Source: PALSA-612 sp046729255
Lineage (GTDB): Bacteria; Actinomycetota; Thermoleophilia; Gaiellales; Gaiellaceae
Assembly: GCA_046729255.1 (NCBI GenBank)
Contig: JBKPGF010000050.1
Span: 1 to 21,760, forward strand
DNA: 21,760 bases
Reading direction: 5' to 3'
Below are positions 1-6,319 of the stretch, in pieces. The notes under the pieces were generated by a model that saw nothing but the letters and a program-made list of their open reading frames with translations, was not told the DNA's origin and did no database searches. A program made the position numbers and the translations under genes. Within the stretch, counting starts at the first letter, position 1. Every line of letters starts with the position of its first letter.

Positions 1-876
1 GTCGCGCGGCAGGTGATCGCGAGAGGCATCCGCTTCGTGATCGGCCCCTACAACTCGTCGGTGGGGATCGCGAACCTCGCCCTCTACCGCAGGAGCCACG
101 TCCTGCCGCTGTGGATGACCTCTCGTGACGAGACCGCGGGCCTCGGCGCCACCGTCCAGCCCATGAACACGCAGATCGCGCCGGTCGAGGAGCGCTACGT
201 GAGGACGGTCCCGGCCAAGCGGGTCGCGATGCTCGTGGACGACACGGCGAACGGTGCGTTCACGAAGGGGATGGCGAACCGGCTGCGGCGGGCGCTCGTG
301 CGCGAGGGCGCTTCCGTGACCTGGACCTCGGTTCTGGAGGCGACCGATCCTGGGGCGACGGGCAGCTACTACGCCGATCGGGTGGCGGAGGCGCTCAAGT
401 CGACGCCCGACCTCGTGTACGTCAGCACTTACTTCCCTGCGGGAACCCAGATCGCCAAGGCGCTGGCCTCGTCCGGCCCTACTCCGCACTGCCTGATGGG
501 GCTCGCGAACGTGGACAAAGGCTTCGTCGCCAACGCAACGCTCGCGGAGGCGCAGCGGTGCGTCTTCAGCGGCGTGCCGGCGGCGACCGAGATGCCGTCC
601 GCCAAGACGTACGTGCGTCAGTACCGCGCGGCGTTCCGGAAGAACCCGGGCGTGTGGGGTTCGTTCACATACGACTCCGCGAGGATTCTCTTTGCAGCGA
701 TCAACAACGCGAGGAGCTACGACTTCGCCGCCGTTGAGCGCACGCTCCGAGCGACCAGGGGGTACCGCGGCGCCACCGGCACGATCACCATTGATCCGAG
801 GACCGGCTACCGCACCAACGCGCCGGTCAGCATCCTCCGTGTCGACAACCGCAAGCGGTTCGTGATCGCGAGGTAG
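1..876 (+). CDS. ABC transporter substrate-binding protein, 5' partial (Peripla_BP_6-like)
   Basis: The reading frame is open from the first base and ends with TAG at 874-876, leaving 291 visible residues; the start and signal peptide lie outside the window. The fold resembles branched-chain amino acid or amide-type periplasmic binding proteins. Near the visible N-terminus is a segment reading VIGPYNSSVGIAN, which matches the ligand-lobe hinge of that family. Further on is a stretch of the type RVAMLVDDTANG starting the second lobe, and near the end a family-typical GATGTITIDPRTGYR. Such proteins capture small ligands outside the membrane for an ABC importer, but no permease or ATPase genes follow, so they may lie upstream or elsewhere. 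The ligand cannot be told from sequence. A hairpin follows the stop. The family call is fairly secure; the substrate is unknown. Confidence 0.8.
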   Translation, partial: VARQVIARGIRFVIGPYNSSVGIANLALYRRSHVLPLWMTSRDETAGLGATVQPMNTQIAPVEERYVRTVPAKRVAMLVDDTANGAFTKGMANRLRRALVREGASVTWTSVLEATDPGATGSYYADRVAEALKSTPDLVYVSTYFPAGTQIAKALASSGPTPHCLMGLANVDKGFVANATLAEAQRCVFSGVPAATEMPSAKTYVRQYRAAFRKNPGVWGSFTYDSARILFAAINNARSYDFAAVERTLRATRGYRGATGTITIDPRTGYRTNAPVSILRVDNRKRFVIAR

Positions 877-892
877 TGCACTCGAATCGCTG

Positions 893-920
893 CCGGGACC
901 GATGAGTTCGTCGGTCTCGG
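893..920 (+). terminator. hairpin after the binding-protein gene
   Basis: CCGGGACCGA at 893-902 pairs with TCGGTCTCGG at 911-920 (10 bp with one G-U pair, 8-nt loop), 16 nt past the stop codon. No T run follows, so it would be a hairpin-only terminator of the kind common in high-GC actinobacteria, or only an mRNA 3'-end stabiliser. Confidence 0.45.
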
Positions 921-991
921 GTGGTTACTCCGGCATGCTGGCGGCGCGGGTTCTTGCGGTAGCAGCGGCGGTCTGAAAAGCTCGGCGCGGC

Positions 992-1426
992 ATGGCGAGA
1001 TCGCGCGTGCTCGAGCCGTCACCGATCGCGCTCATCGGAGGCGTGCTCGCGATCGTCTCCTGCTTCGTGGCATGGGATGGGTATGACGACAGCTTCGACG
1101 TCCCGTTGCGGTTCCTGTGGGTCAATGACGCGACGGGGGGCGTCAAGCTTGGCATTCCGCTCGTGTGCGTCGCCGCGGTCGTCACCCTGTTCTCGCTGTC
1201 AGCGGTCGAGCCGTTCCTCTTCTTGCGGCGACTCGGAGGTGTGGTGCTGCTCGCGGTCACCGCGTTGTTCGTCGTCCAGGTCGGTCGACGTATCGGCTGG
1301 GCCAACCTTTCCAACGACAACATCGACGCCGGCCCGTACCTCGCCGGCGTTGGAGGGCTCCTCGCACTTCTCGCCCCCACCGGTCTCTGGCCGTTCAGGC
1401 GCCGTCGATCATCACCGCCGCCGTGA
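992..1426 (+). CDS. small polytopic membrane protein, unknown function
   Basis: This 144-residue protein starts at ATG 992. It has about four hydrophobic segments: roughly residues 12-28 (LIGGVLAIVSCFVAW), 51-70 (GIPLVCVAAVVTLFSL), 82-98 (GGVVLLAVTALFVVQV) and 115-132. The last is followed by an arginine-rich, proline-ending cytoplasmic tail (FRRRRSSPPP). I do not recognise a named family. The composition resembles small actinobacterial membrane proteins annotated as hypothetical. No clear Shine-Dalgarno precedes the ATG, and the gene stands alone between the binding-protein gene and the exporter. The hydrophobic pattern and codon use favour a real gene over the overlapping frames. Confidence 0.65.
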   Translation: MARSRVLEPSPIALIGGVLAIVSCFVAWDGYDDSFDVPLRFLWVNDATGGVKLGIPLVCVAAVVTLFSLSAVEPFLFLRRLGGVVLLAVTALFVVQVGRRIGWANLSNDNIDAGPYLAGVGGLLALLAPTGLWPFRRRRSSPPP

Positions 1427-1517
1427 CGTGCGGCGGCCCTCGGGTCAGCGGCGATGCAGGCGAGGACCCGGCCGTGGTCGGTGACCTAGCTGCAACGGGG
1501 CTCGGTGCATCCCGAAC

Positions 1518-1545
1518 TTGACTTCATGTGTTCAGTCACTAATAG
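1518..1545 (+). promoter_or_regulatory. promoter and candidate operator of the MMPL gene
   Basis: TTGACT at 1518-1523 and TAATAG at 1540-1545 are 16 nt apart and give a plausible sigma-A-type promoter for the exporter, with a leader of about 50 nt. The spacer carries an inverted repeat, TGACT (1519-1523) and AGTCA (1534-1538) separated by 10 nt. It overlaps the -35 box and spacer, a usual position for a repressor operator. No regulator gene is adjacent. Confidence 0.5.
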
Positions 1546-1602
1546 TCGAGCCTCTGGCATCCGAACTCACCCTTTTTGGGGGCTCTTAAGGGGGAGGCAG
1601 GT

Positions 1603-3825
1603 ATGGCAGGCTCCGTTCACAGAGAGAATCTCGCTGCGCGCGTAGGCCGTTGGAGCGCGAGGCACTGGAAGACAGCCGTCTTCGGATGGTTGGCGTTCGT
1701 CCTCCTGGCGTTCGCCTTCGGGAGGATGGTGGGGACGGAACAGCTCTCGGCGACCGAACCCGGGCCAGGCGAATCAGGCGAAGTTCAGAAGATCCTCAAC
1801 AACGAGTTCGAGCAGCCGGCAAAGGAATTGGTGCTCGTTCAGAGCGCTTCGCTGACGGCAAGGAGTGCGCCGTTCCAGGCCGCTGTGCGCGACGTGATTC
1901 GGCGGCTGGACGCGCAACCAGACGCGACCAACATCGAGTCCCCGTTGGCGCCTGGCAATGCGGACCGAATATCGAGGGACGGGCATTCGGCGCTGGTCCA
2001 GTTCGATATCCGGGGCAAGTCCGACGATGCTCAGGACAAGGTCGAGCCGATCCTGGCGACGGTCGCGGATGCCCAGCGGGCTGCCCCGCAGTTCACGTTC
2101 CAGGAGTTCGGCGGCGGAAGCGTCGCCAAGGAGATCAGCGACCAGTTCGGCAAGGACCTGCTGAAGGCGGGCGCGCTCTCGCTCCCGGTAACCCTCGTAA
2201 TCCTGCTGCTGACGTTCGGAGCGTTAGTAGCAGCCGGGATTCCTCTTCTTCTTGGCTTGACGTCCGTGTTCGCCGCCATCGGCTTGCTGGCGTTGCCGAG
2301 CCAGGTGCTTCCAATGGATGATGCCGTGAATGCGGTCGTCCTGCTGATCGGACTCGCGGTCGGCGTCGACTACACGATGTTCTACCTCAAGCGGGCGCGC
2401 GAGGAGCGCGCCGCCGGACGGGCGGAGTGCGCCTCGATCGAGGCTGCAGCGGCGACGTCCGGCCGTTCGGTCCTGATCTCGGGCGTCACGGTGATGGTGG
2501 CGATGTCCGCGATGTTCATCAGTGGCGACCAGACCTTCAGCGGCTTCGCGGCGGCGACGATGATCGTCGTAGCCACGGCTGTGATCGGTTCGCTGACGGT
2601 GTTGCCCGCACTCCTGTCCAGGCTCGGGGACAACGTGAACAAGGGCAGTGTGCCGTTTCTGCGCAGCCCCGATCAGCGCGTGGGCGAGAGCCGCTTCTGG
2701 AGTGCGATCCTCGCGCCGGTCCTTCGGCGGCCGCTGGTGTCGGCGGTCTTGGCAGCCGGCCTCCTGATCGCCCTCGCCATCCCTGCGCTCCGCCTACAGA
2801 CGACGCAGAACAGCACGGAGTCGTACCCACGGTCGCTCGCCACCATCAGGGCCTACGACAAGATCCAGCAGGCCTTTCCGGGCGATGCGCTCGCTGCTCA
2901 GGTCGTGGTCGAAGCCGCCGATGTCCGCTCGGGCGCAGTCCAGGGCGCAATCGAGGAGCTAGGGCGTAGGGCGCTCGCAACTGGAGAGATGTTCCGGCCG
3001 ATCGAGGTCGACGTCAACGGCGCAGACACCGTCGCCCTCGTCTCGATCCCGATCGCCGGCAACGGCACCAACTCGGCTTCGAAGCACGCTGTCCAGATGC
3101 TCCGCGACGACCTCGTGCCGGCGACGGTGGGCCAGCTTCCCGACGCGACTACCGGAGTCGGAGGAATGACGGCGAGCTCGATCGACTTCGAGCACCAGTT
3201 CAGGCAGCGGACGCCCTATGTCTTCGCGTTCGTGTTCGCTCTGACCTTCGCGCTGATGCTGCTGGCCTTCCGCTCGATCGTGATCGGGGTGAAGGCCATC
3301 GTGCTCAATGCGCTCTCGGTCGCTGCCGCTTACGGCGTCCTCGTGCTCGTCTTCCAGGATGGAGTCGGACGCGGCCTGATCGGCGCCTCGTCGGGGGGGA
3401 TCGAGTCGTTCATGCCCATGTTCCTCTTTGTGATCCTGTTCGGGCTCTCGATGGACTACCACGTCTTCATCATCAGCCGCATCCGTGAGGGTGTCGATCA
3501 CGGCATGTCGACGGACGACGCGGTCGAGCACGGGATCAAGACCACCGCCGGCGTCGTGACCAGTGCCGCGATCGTCATGGTCCTCGTGTTCTCGGTTTTC
3601 ATCACCCTGTCCTTCGATCTGCTGAAGCAGTTCGGCGTGGGCTTGGCGGTGGCGGTCTTGATCGACGCCACGATCATTCGGGCGGTCCTGCTCCCGGCGA
3701 GCATGAAGCTGCTCGGCGACTGGAACTGGTATCTCCCGAGCTGGCTCGAATGGCTGCCGCGGGTTGCGGTCGCGAGCGAGCCGGAGCCGATTCCCGAAGC
3801 ACGCCCGTCGCCGGTCGCGAGGTAA
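1603..3825 (+). CDS. MMPL/RND family transporter
   Basis: This 740-residue inner-membrane exporter of the MmpL branch of the RND superfamily would be driven by proton influx and would export lipids or other hydrophobic compounds. The architecture is a cytoplasmic N-terminus, TM1 near residues 24-42, a first extracytoplasmic domain, a five- to six-helix bundle around residues 185-350, TM7 near 380-400, a second extracytoplasmic domain, and a second helix bundle from about 540 to 715. Each half carries the Asp-Tyr pair expected for proton relay: D256-Y257 (GVDYTMF) and D618-Y619 (SMDYHVF), followed by the family's KRAREER and SRIREG motifs. The start at ATG 1603 is chosen because GGAGG sits 5 nt upstream; a TTG 27 nt earlier has no such support. 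The substrate is not predictable from sequence. Confidence 0.92.
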   Translation: MAGSVHRENLAARVGRWSARHWKTAVFGWLAFVLLAFAFGRMVGTEQLSATEPGPGESGEVQKILNNEFEQPAKELVLVQSASLTARSAPFQAAVRDVIRRLDAQPDATNIESPLAPGNADRISRDGHSALVQFDIRGKSDDAQDKVEPILATVADAQRAAPQFTFQEFGGGSVAKEISDQFGKDLLKAGALSLPVTLVILLLTFGALVAAGIPLLLGLTSVFAAIGLLALPSQVLPMDDAVNAVVLLIGLAVGVDYTMFYLKRAREERAAGRAECASIEAAAATSGRSVLISGVTVMVAMSAMFISGDQTFSGFAAATMIVVATAVIGSLTVLPALLSRLGDNVNKGSVPFLRSPDQRVGESRFWSAILAPVLRRPLVSAVLAAGLLIALAIPALRLQTTQNSTESYPRSLATIRAYDKIQQAFPGDALAAQVVVEAADVRSGAVQGAIEELGRRALATGEMFRPIEVDVNGADTVALVSIPIAGNGTNSASKHAVQMLRDDLVPATVGQLPDATTGVGGMTASSIDFEHQFRQRTPYVFAFVFALTFALMLLAFRSIVIGVKAIVLNALSVAAAYGVLVLVFQDGVGRGLIGASSGGIESFMPMFLFVILFGLSMDYHVFIISRIREGVDHGMSTDDAVEHGIKTTAGVVTSAAIVMVLVFSVFITLSFDLLKQFGVGLAVAVLIDATIIRAVLLPASMKLLGDWNWYLPSWLEWLPRVAVASEPEPIPEARPSPVAR

Positions 3826-3850
3826 GGACCGGTTGAGGAACACAAGCTTC

Positions 3851-3885
3851 CGGGTCCCGCGGGCAACCCGGGCTCGCGGGACCTG
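3851..3885 (+). terminator. terminator-like hairpin after the MMPL gene
   Basis: GGTCCCGCG (3853-3861) pairs perfectly with CGCGGGACC (3875-3883), extendable to 11 bp at 3851-3885, 25 nt after the stop. There is no T tract. From here to about 4058 I see no convincing gene on either strand. Confidence 0.5.
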
Positions 3886-4058
3886 CCCTCGTAAGCCCAC
3901 GACACCCGCCTCCCAGACCTCCTTAACAACGAGCGCTAGCTTGAGCCGTGAATGGGTCGACCGCGTGTGTGTTTCGCCATGCTTTGACGAGGCTCCAACA
4001 GCGTCGGTGCTCACGTGACCGCCCCTCCCCCTCCAGCTGAGCGCTGGGGGACCCCGAC

Positions 4059-4303
4059 TCAGCGACTAGCAGAGTCCGCGGAACGTCCGGCGGTCTGCCG
4101 AAGCGCCACGCCAGCCGTGATGCCCGCTGCCGTGATCACGCCACACCCGAATCCGAGGTACCAGCCGGGAACCTCGACTTCCGACCAAATCCCGAGGTAG
4201 ACCCCAACGGCAACGGAGCCGACGAGCGCCCACCAGCGACCAACACCAAATCCGAGGCCGAAGCCACCGACGATGAGTACTGGGATGACGATGCTGAATT
4301 CAT
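4059..4303 (-). pseudogene. small membrane protein, probably frameshifted after its start codon
   Basis: On the minus strand an open frame ends with TGA at 4059-4061. It encodes about 80 residues with two to three hydrophobic segments, including IVIPVLIVGGFGLGFGVG, then a tryptophan pair and VGSVAVGVYLGIW, a short EVEVPGW link, and a last segment YLGFGCGVITAAGITAGVAL. That frame has no ATG, GTG or TTG before the hydrophobic region and is closed upstream by a stop at 4323-4325. However, an ATG at 4303-4301 with GAGGA 8 nt upstream lies one base out of frame. Restoring one base directly after it would give an intact protein of about 81 residues. I read this as a decayed or sequencing-affected gene. 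The family is not recognised. Confidence 0.4.
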
Positions 4304-4403
4304 CGGCTGTTTCCTCGCGGAACTAAACGGCAAGGCAGCTCGGCCTCCAACAGCAAAGCCGGGGTCGCACCGGGCATACCAAAACTCCGCGGCCGTATAG
4401 ACA

Positions 4404-4427
4404 CGCTTGCAGGAGCGCTTGCAGAAG
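4404..4427. repeat. 12-bp tandem repeat beside the tRNA remnant
   Basis: CGCTTGCAGGAG (4404-4415) is followed directly by CGCTTGCAGAAG (4416-4427), 11 of 12 bases alike. GAGCGCTTGCA (4413-4423) recurs inverted as TGCAAGCGCTC at 4523-4533, at the right edge of the tRNA remnant. These could be recombinase arm-type or directionality-factor sites, but this is inference. Confidence 0.4.
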
Positions 4428-4451
4428 CGGCGGTTGACTCATTTCAGTGAC

Positions 4452-4477
4452 AAAAAGGCCCTATTTCCAGGGCTTTT
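4452..4477 (-). terminator. intrinsic terminator downstream of the tRNA-fMet remnant
   Basis: Read on the minus strand, AAAAGCCCT pairs with AGGGCCTTT across a 6-nt loop and runs into TTTTTG, a proper intrinsic terminator. It sits just behind the tRNA remnant, as expected if it once ended the tRNA-fMet transcript. Confidence 0.65.
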
Positions 4478-4481
4478 GTGA

Positions 4482-4524
4482 GTAGCAGGGGGGCAGGATT
4501 TGAACCTGCGACCTCCGGGTTATG
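4482..4524 (-). pseudogene. displaced 3' half of tRNA-fMet (candidate att site)
   Basis: Bases 4489-4524 are identical over 36 nt to 5073-5108 in the intact initiator tRNA, from the CAT anticodon to the acceptor stem. The next five bases (GTAGC) also match after a 2-nt insertion. Similarity ends abruptly inside the anticodon loop, and the 5' half of a tRNA is missing, so it cannot fold. A break in the anticodon loop with duplication of the tRNA 3' part is the classic footprint of tyrosine-integrase insertion into a tRNA gene. An incomplete tandem duplication of the tRNA with its terminator is the alternative. Confidence 0.7.
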
Positions 4525-4564
4525 CAAGCGCTCTGCAATCATCAAGCTTCCGCGGCGATGTCAC

Positions 4565-4641
4565 CGTGTTCCGCCAAAAGGCACGGCTGCGGCCGAAAAC
4601 TGGCTCCGAATGTGCATTTCGGCGGAATGCGGCGGAACACG
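4565..4641. repeat. nested inverted repeat (77 bp fold-back)
   Basis: The outer arms CGTGTTCCGCC (4565-4575) and GGCGGAACACG (4631-4641) are perfect 11-bp inverted copies. Inside them GCCGAAA (4592-4598) and TTTCGGC (4617-4623) form a second stem. It lies in the putative integrated segment, where 4525-4668 has no recognisable coding content. The geometry recalls attC sites or a miniature element, but the integron consensus ends are absent and no target duplication is visible. Confidence 0.5.
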
Positions 4642-4668
4642 TATACCGAATCGAGGTGGCCTCACGCA

Positions 4669-4999
4669 TTCACTCCGGCGAAGGCCGCCCGTGCAGGCGT
4701 TGTGCTCTTGGCGCTCAACCCCAAGAACCTGCTTCTGATCGTGGCCGGGATGGCGGCAATCGCACAGACAGGGATCCCGACAGGAGAGCAGGCAGTCGCG
4801 CTCATCGTCTTCACTCATCGCCTCGATCGGAGTGGCCGTTCCGGTCGTCATCTACTTCGCGCTCGGCGACCGCTCCGCGCAGCTCCTGGATCGGCTGAAG
4901 ACGTGGATGGCGCAGAACAAGGCCGTGATCATGGCCGTGCTCCTCCTCGTCATCGGCCTAAAGCTCGCAGGCGACGCTATCTCCGGCTTGAGCGCCTAG
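4669..4999 (+). pseudogene. GAP (Sap-like) family membrane protein, 5'-truncated and frameshifted
   Basis: From about 4669 one frame reads TPAKAARAGVVLLALNPKNL and continues as a hydrophobic segment to about 4815 (AVALIVF). The frame then changes and reads IASIGVAVPVVIYFALGD, followed by a segment rich in K/W/M, VLLLVIGLKLAGDAISG, and TAG at 4997-4999. The two parts join into one protein if about 2 nt are restored near 4815-4820. The PAKA...NPKNL block and the VVIYFALGD...LLLVIG.KL end are typical of the GAP family, which includes the mycobacterial sulfolipid-addressing protein Sap. Family members have roughly twice this length, so the N-terminal half is missing. It lies between the two tRNA-fMet 3' copies, which suggests it was cargo or was broken by the rearrangement. 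Confidence 0.72.
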
Positions 5000-5040
5000 C
5001 CGCTAGCAAGCAAAGAGGGCACGACGGCCTGAACAGGAGA

Positions 5041-5062
5041 AAGGCCCCGGATCCGGGGCCTT
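5041..5062 (-). terminator. palindromic terminator of tRNA-fMet
   Basis: AAGGCCCCGGA and its reverse complement TCCGGGGCCTT form a perfect 22-bp palindrome directly downstream of the tRNA on the minus strand, followed there by TCTCC. It may also end transcripts arriving from the plus-strand GAP remnant. Confidence 0.6.
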
Positions 5063-5068
5063 TCGAGG

Positions 5069-5142
5069 TAGCGGGGGCAGGATTTGAACCTGCGACCTCC
5101 GGGTTATGAGCCCGGCGAGCTACCTGACTGCTCCACCCCGCG
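5069..5142 (-). tRNA. initiator tRNA-fMet (CAU)
   Basis: The minus strand gives a full 74-nt cloverleaf starting CGCGGGG, with D stem GAGC/GCTC, anticodon arm CCGGG-CTCATAA-CCCGG, T arm GCAGG-TTCAAAT-CCTGC and acceptor strand CCCCGCT plus A73. The anticodon CAU, the three consecutive G-C pairs (GGG/CCC) at the base of the anticodon stem and the unpaired position 1-72 mark it as the initiator rather than the elongator. The mismatch is C1 with U72, not the C1-A72 of E. coli. CCA is not encoded (CCT follows). A TATACT -10 box lies 11 nt upstream. Confidence 0.95.
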
Positions 5143-5153
5143 TCGCGGCGTTC

Positions 5154-5159
5154 AGTATA
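5154..5159 (-). promoter_or_regulatory. -10 box of tRNA-fMet
   Basis: TATACT on the minus strand ends 11 nt before the tRNA 5' end, close to the bacterial consensus. No good -35 was found at the expected distance. Upstream, CGGCTG (5183-5188) and CAGCCG (5193-5198) form a 6-bp inverted repeat between the tRNA and the divergent BNR gene. Confidence 0.5.
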
Positions 5160-5240
5160 GCGTCGTTCCCGTTCGATGATTTCGGCTGCCCGCAGCCGTC
5201 TACAACTACGACTGGAAGGTCTCGAGAGGAGGGAACAGGC

Positions 5241-6317
5241 ATGGCGCAGATGCTCCTACTGGTCGGCACACGGAAAGGGTGCTTTGTCCTCGAGGGTGAC
5301 GAGGATCGCCGCAATTGGAAGGTCCGCGGCCCGTACTGCGAGGGCTGGCCTGTCTACCACGCGGTCTACGACGAGAGCTCGGGCTCCATCTTCGCCGCCG
5401 CAGCGAGCGAGTGGCACGGCTCCGCCGTCTGGCGAAGCGCCGACCTCGGTGAGACGTGGGAGCACTCGAGCGAGGGAATCGGTTATGCCGACGGCGAACT
5501 CAAGCTGTCGAAGGTGTCGAACGTCGCCGTCGCGCACGGCCGCTTGCTGGTCGGGGCGGAGGCTGCCGGCCTGTTCGAGAGCCGCGACGGCGGCCAGACG
5601 TTCTCCTTGCTGACGACCCTGGACGGGCTCCCCGGCCGCGACAAGTGGAACAACCCCGACAATCAGCCTCCTGGTCACCTCGGCCTCTCGGCCATCCTGC
5701 CGCACCCGATGGATCCGGAACGGCTGTGGGTGATCGTCCAAGGGCACAGCATCTTCGAAAGCACCGACGGGGGCGAGACGTGGGCGCCCCGCAACAAGGG
5801 CCTGCGCGCCGACTGGCCGCTGGAGAACCCGGAGGTCGGCTACTGCGTGCACAAGCTTGTGCTCTCTCCCACCGACCATGAGCGGATGTACCAGCAGAAT
5901 CACGTCGGGATGCATCGCAGCGAAGACGCCGGGCGCTCCTGGGTGGAGATAACCGACGGGCTCCCGACCGAGTTCGGCTTCGCTGCCGCCGTCCATCCGC
6001 ACGACCGGGACACCTTCTACGTCATCCCGCTCGACCCGGGCCACACCCGGTGCATGCCGGATGGGCAGGCGGCCGTCTGGCGGACGCGCGATGCCGGCGA
6101 CACGTGGCAGCGCCTCGACCGCGGCCTGCCGCAGCACGACGCGTACGTCGGCGTGCTCCGGGAAGGAATGTCGATCGACTCGCTCGACAAGCCCGGCCTC
6201 TACTTCGGCACCAGCACCGGCCAGGTGTTTGCGAGCGCCGACGAGGGCGACAACTGGAGCGAGATCGCGAGCTATTTGCCCGGAATCACCTCGGTCGAGG
6301 TGGCCGTGGTCGAGTAG
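5241..6317 (+). CDS. BNR/Asp-box beta-propeller protein (sialidase-like fold)
   Basis: This 358-residue protein starts at ATG 5241, with a purine-rich GAGGAGGG ribosome site about 8 nt upstream. It carries six Asp-box motifs (S/T-x-D-x-G-x-T/S/N-W/F): SADLGETW 66-73, SRDGGQTF 114-121, STDGGETW 174-181, SEDAGRSW 227-234, TRDAGDTW 282-289 and SADEGDNW 332-339. These are spaced about 50 residues apart, as in a six-bladed propeller of the BNR/VPS10/sialidase superfamily. There is no signal peptide, so it is probably cytoplasmic. Catalytic sialidase residues (arginine triad, Tyr/Glu) are not apparent, so a hydrolase label would be unsafe. The next gene, a ubiquitin-like MoaD/ThiS protein, begins 2 nt after its stop, implying coupled translation and a shared function. 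The precise role is unknown. Confidence 0.88.
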   Translation: MAQMLLLVGTRKGCFVLEGDEDRRNWKVRGPYCEGWPVYHAVYDESSGSIFAAAASEWHGSAVWRSADLGETWEHSSEGIGYADGELKLSKVSNVAVAHGRLLVGAEAAGLFESRDGGQTFSLLTTLDGLPGRDKWNNPDNQPPGHLGLSAILPHPMDPERLWVIVQGHSIFESTDGGETWAPRNKGLRADWPLENPEVGYCVHKLVLSPTDHERMYQQNHVGMHRSEDAGRSWVEITDGLPTEFGFAAAVHPHDRDTFYVIPLDPGHTRCMPDGQAAVWRTRDAGDTWQRLDRGLPQHDAYVGVLREGMSIDSLDKPGLYFGTSTGQVFASADEGDNWSEIASYLPGITSVEVAVVE

Positions 6318-6319
6318 CG

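Noticed and set aside
2959..4014. 351-residue minus-strand open frame
   Set aside because: It is antisense to the second half of the MMPL gene and has low-complexity His/Asp/Glu/Arg composition.
4565..4641. Integron attC site
   Set aside because: The nested arms have attC-like geometry, but the GTTRRRY/RYYYAAC core ends are absent and there is no integrase or cassette array.
4478..5109. Plus-strand frames containing GAGFEPATSGL-type peptides
   Set aside because: This peptide is simply the antisense translation of tRNA 3' halves and is a common annotation artefact.
5241..6317. Calling the BNR protein a sialidase
   Set aside because: Asp boxes define only the fold; the arginine triad and Tyr/Glu catalytic pair could not be located and there is no secretion signal.
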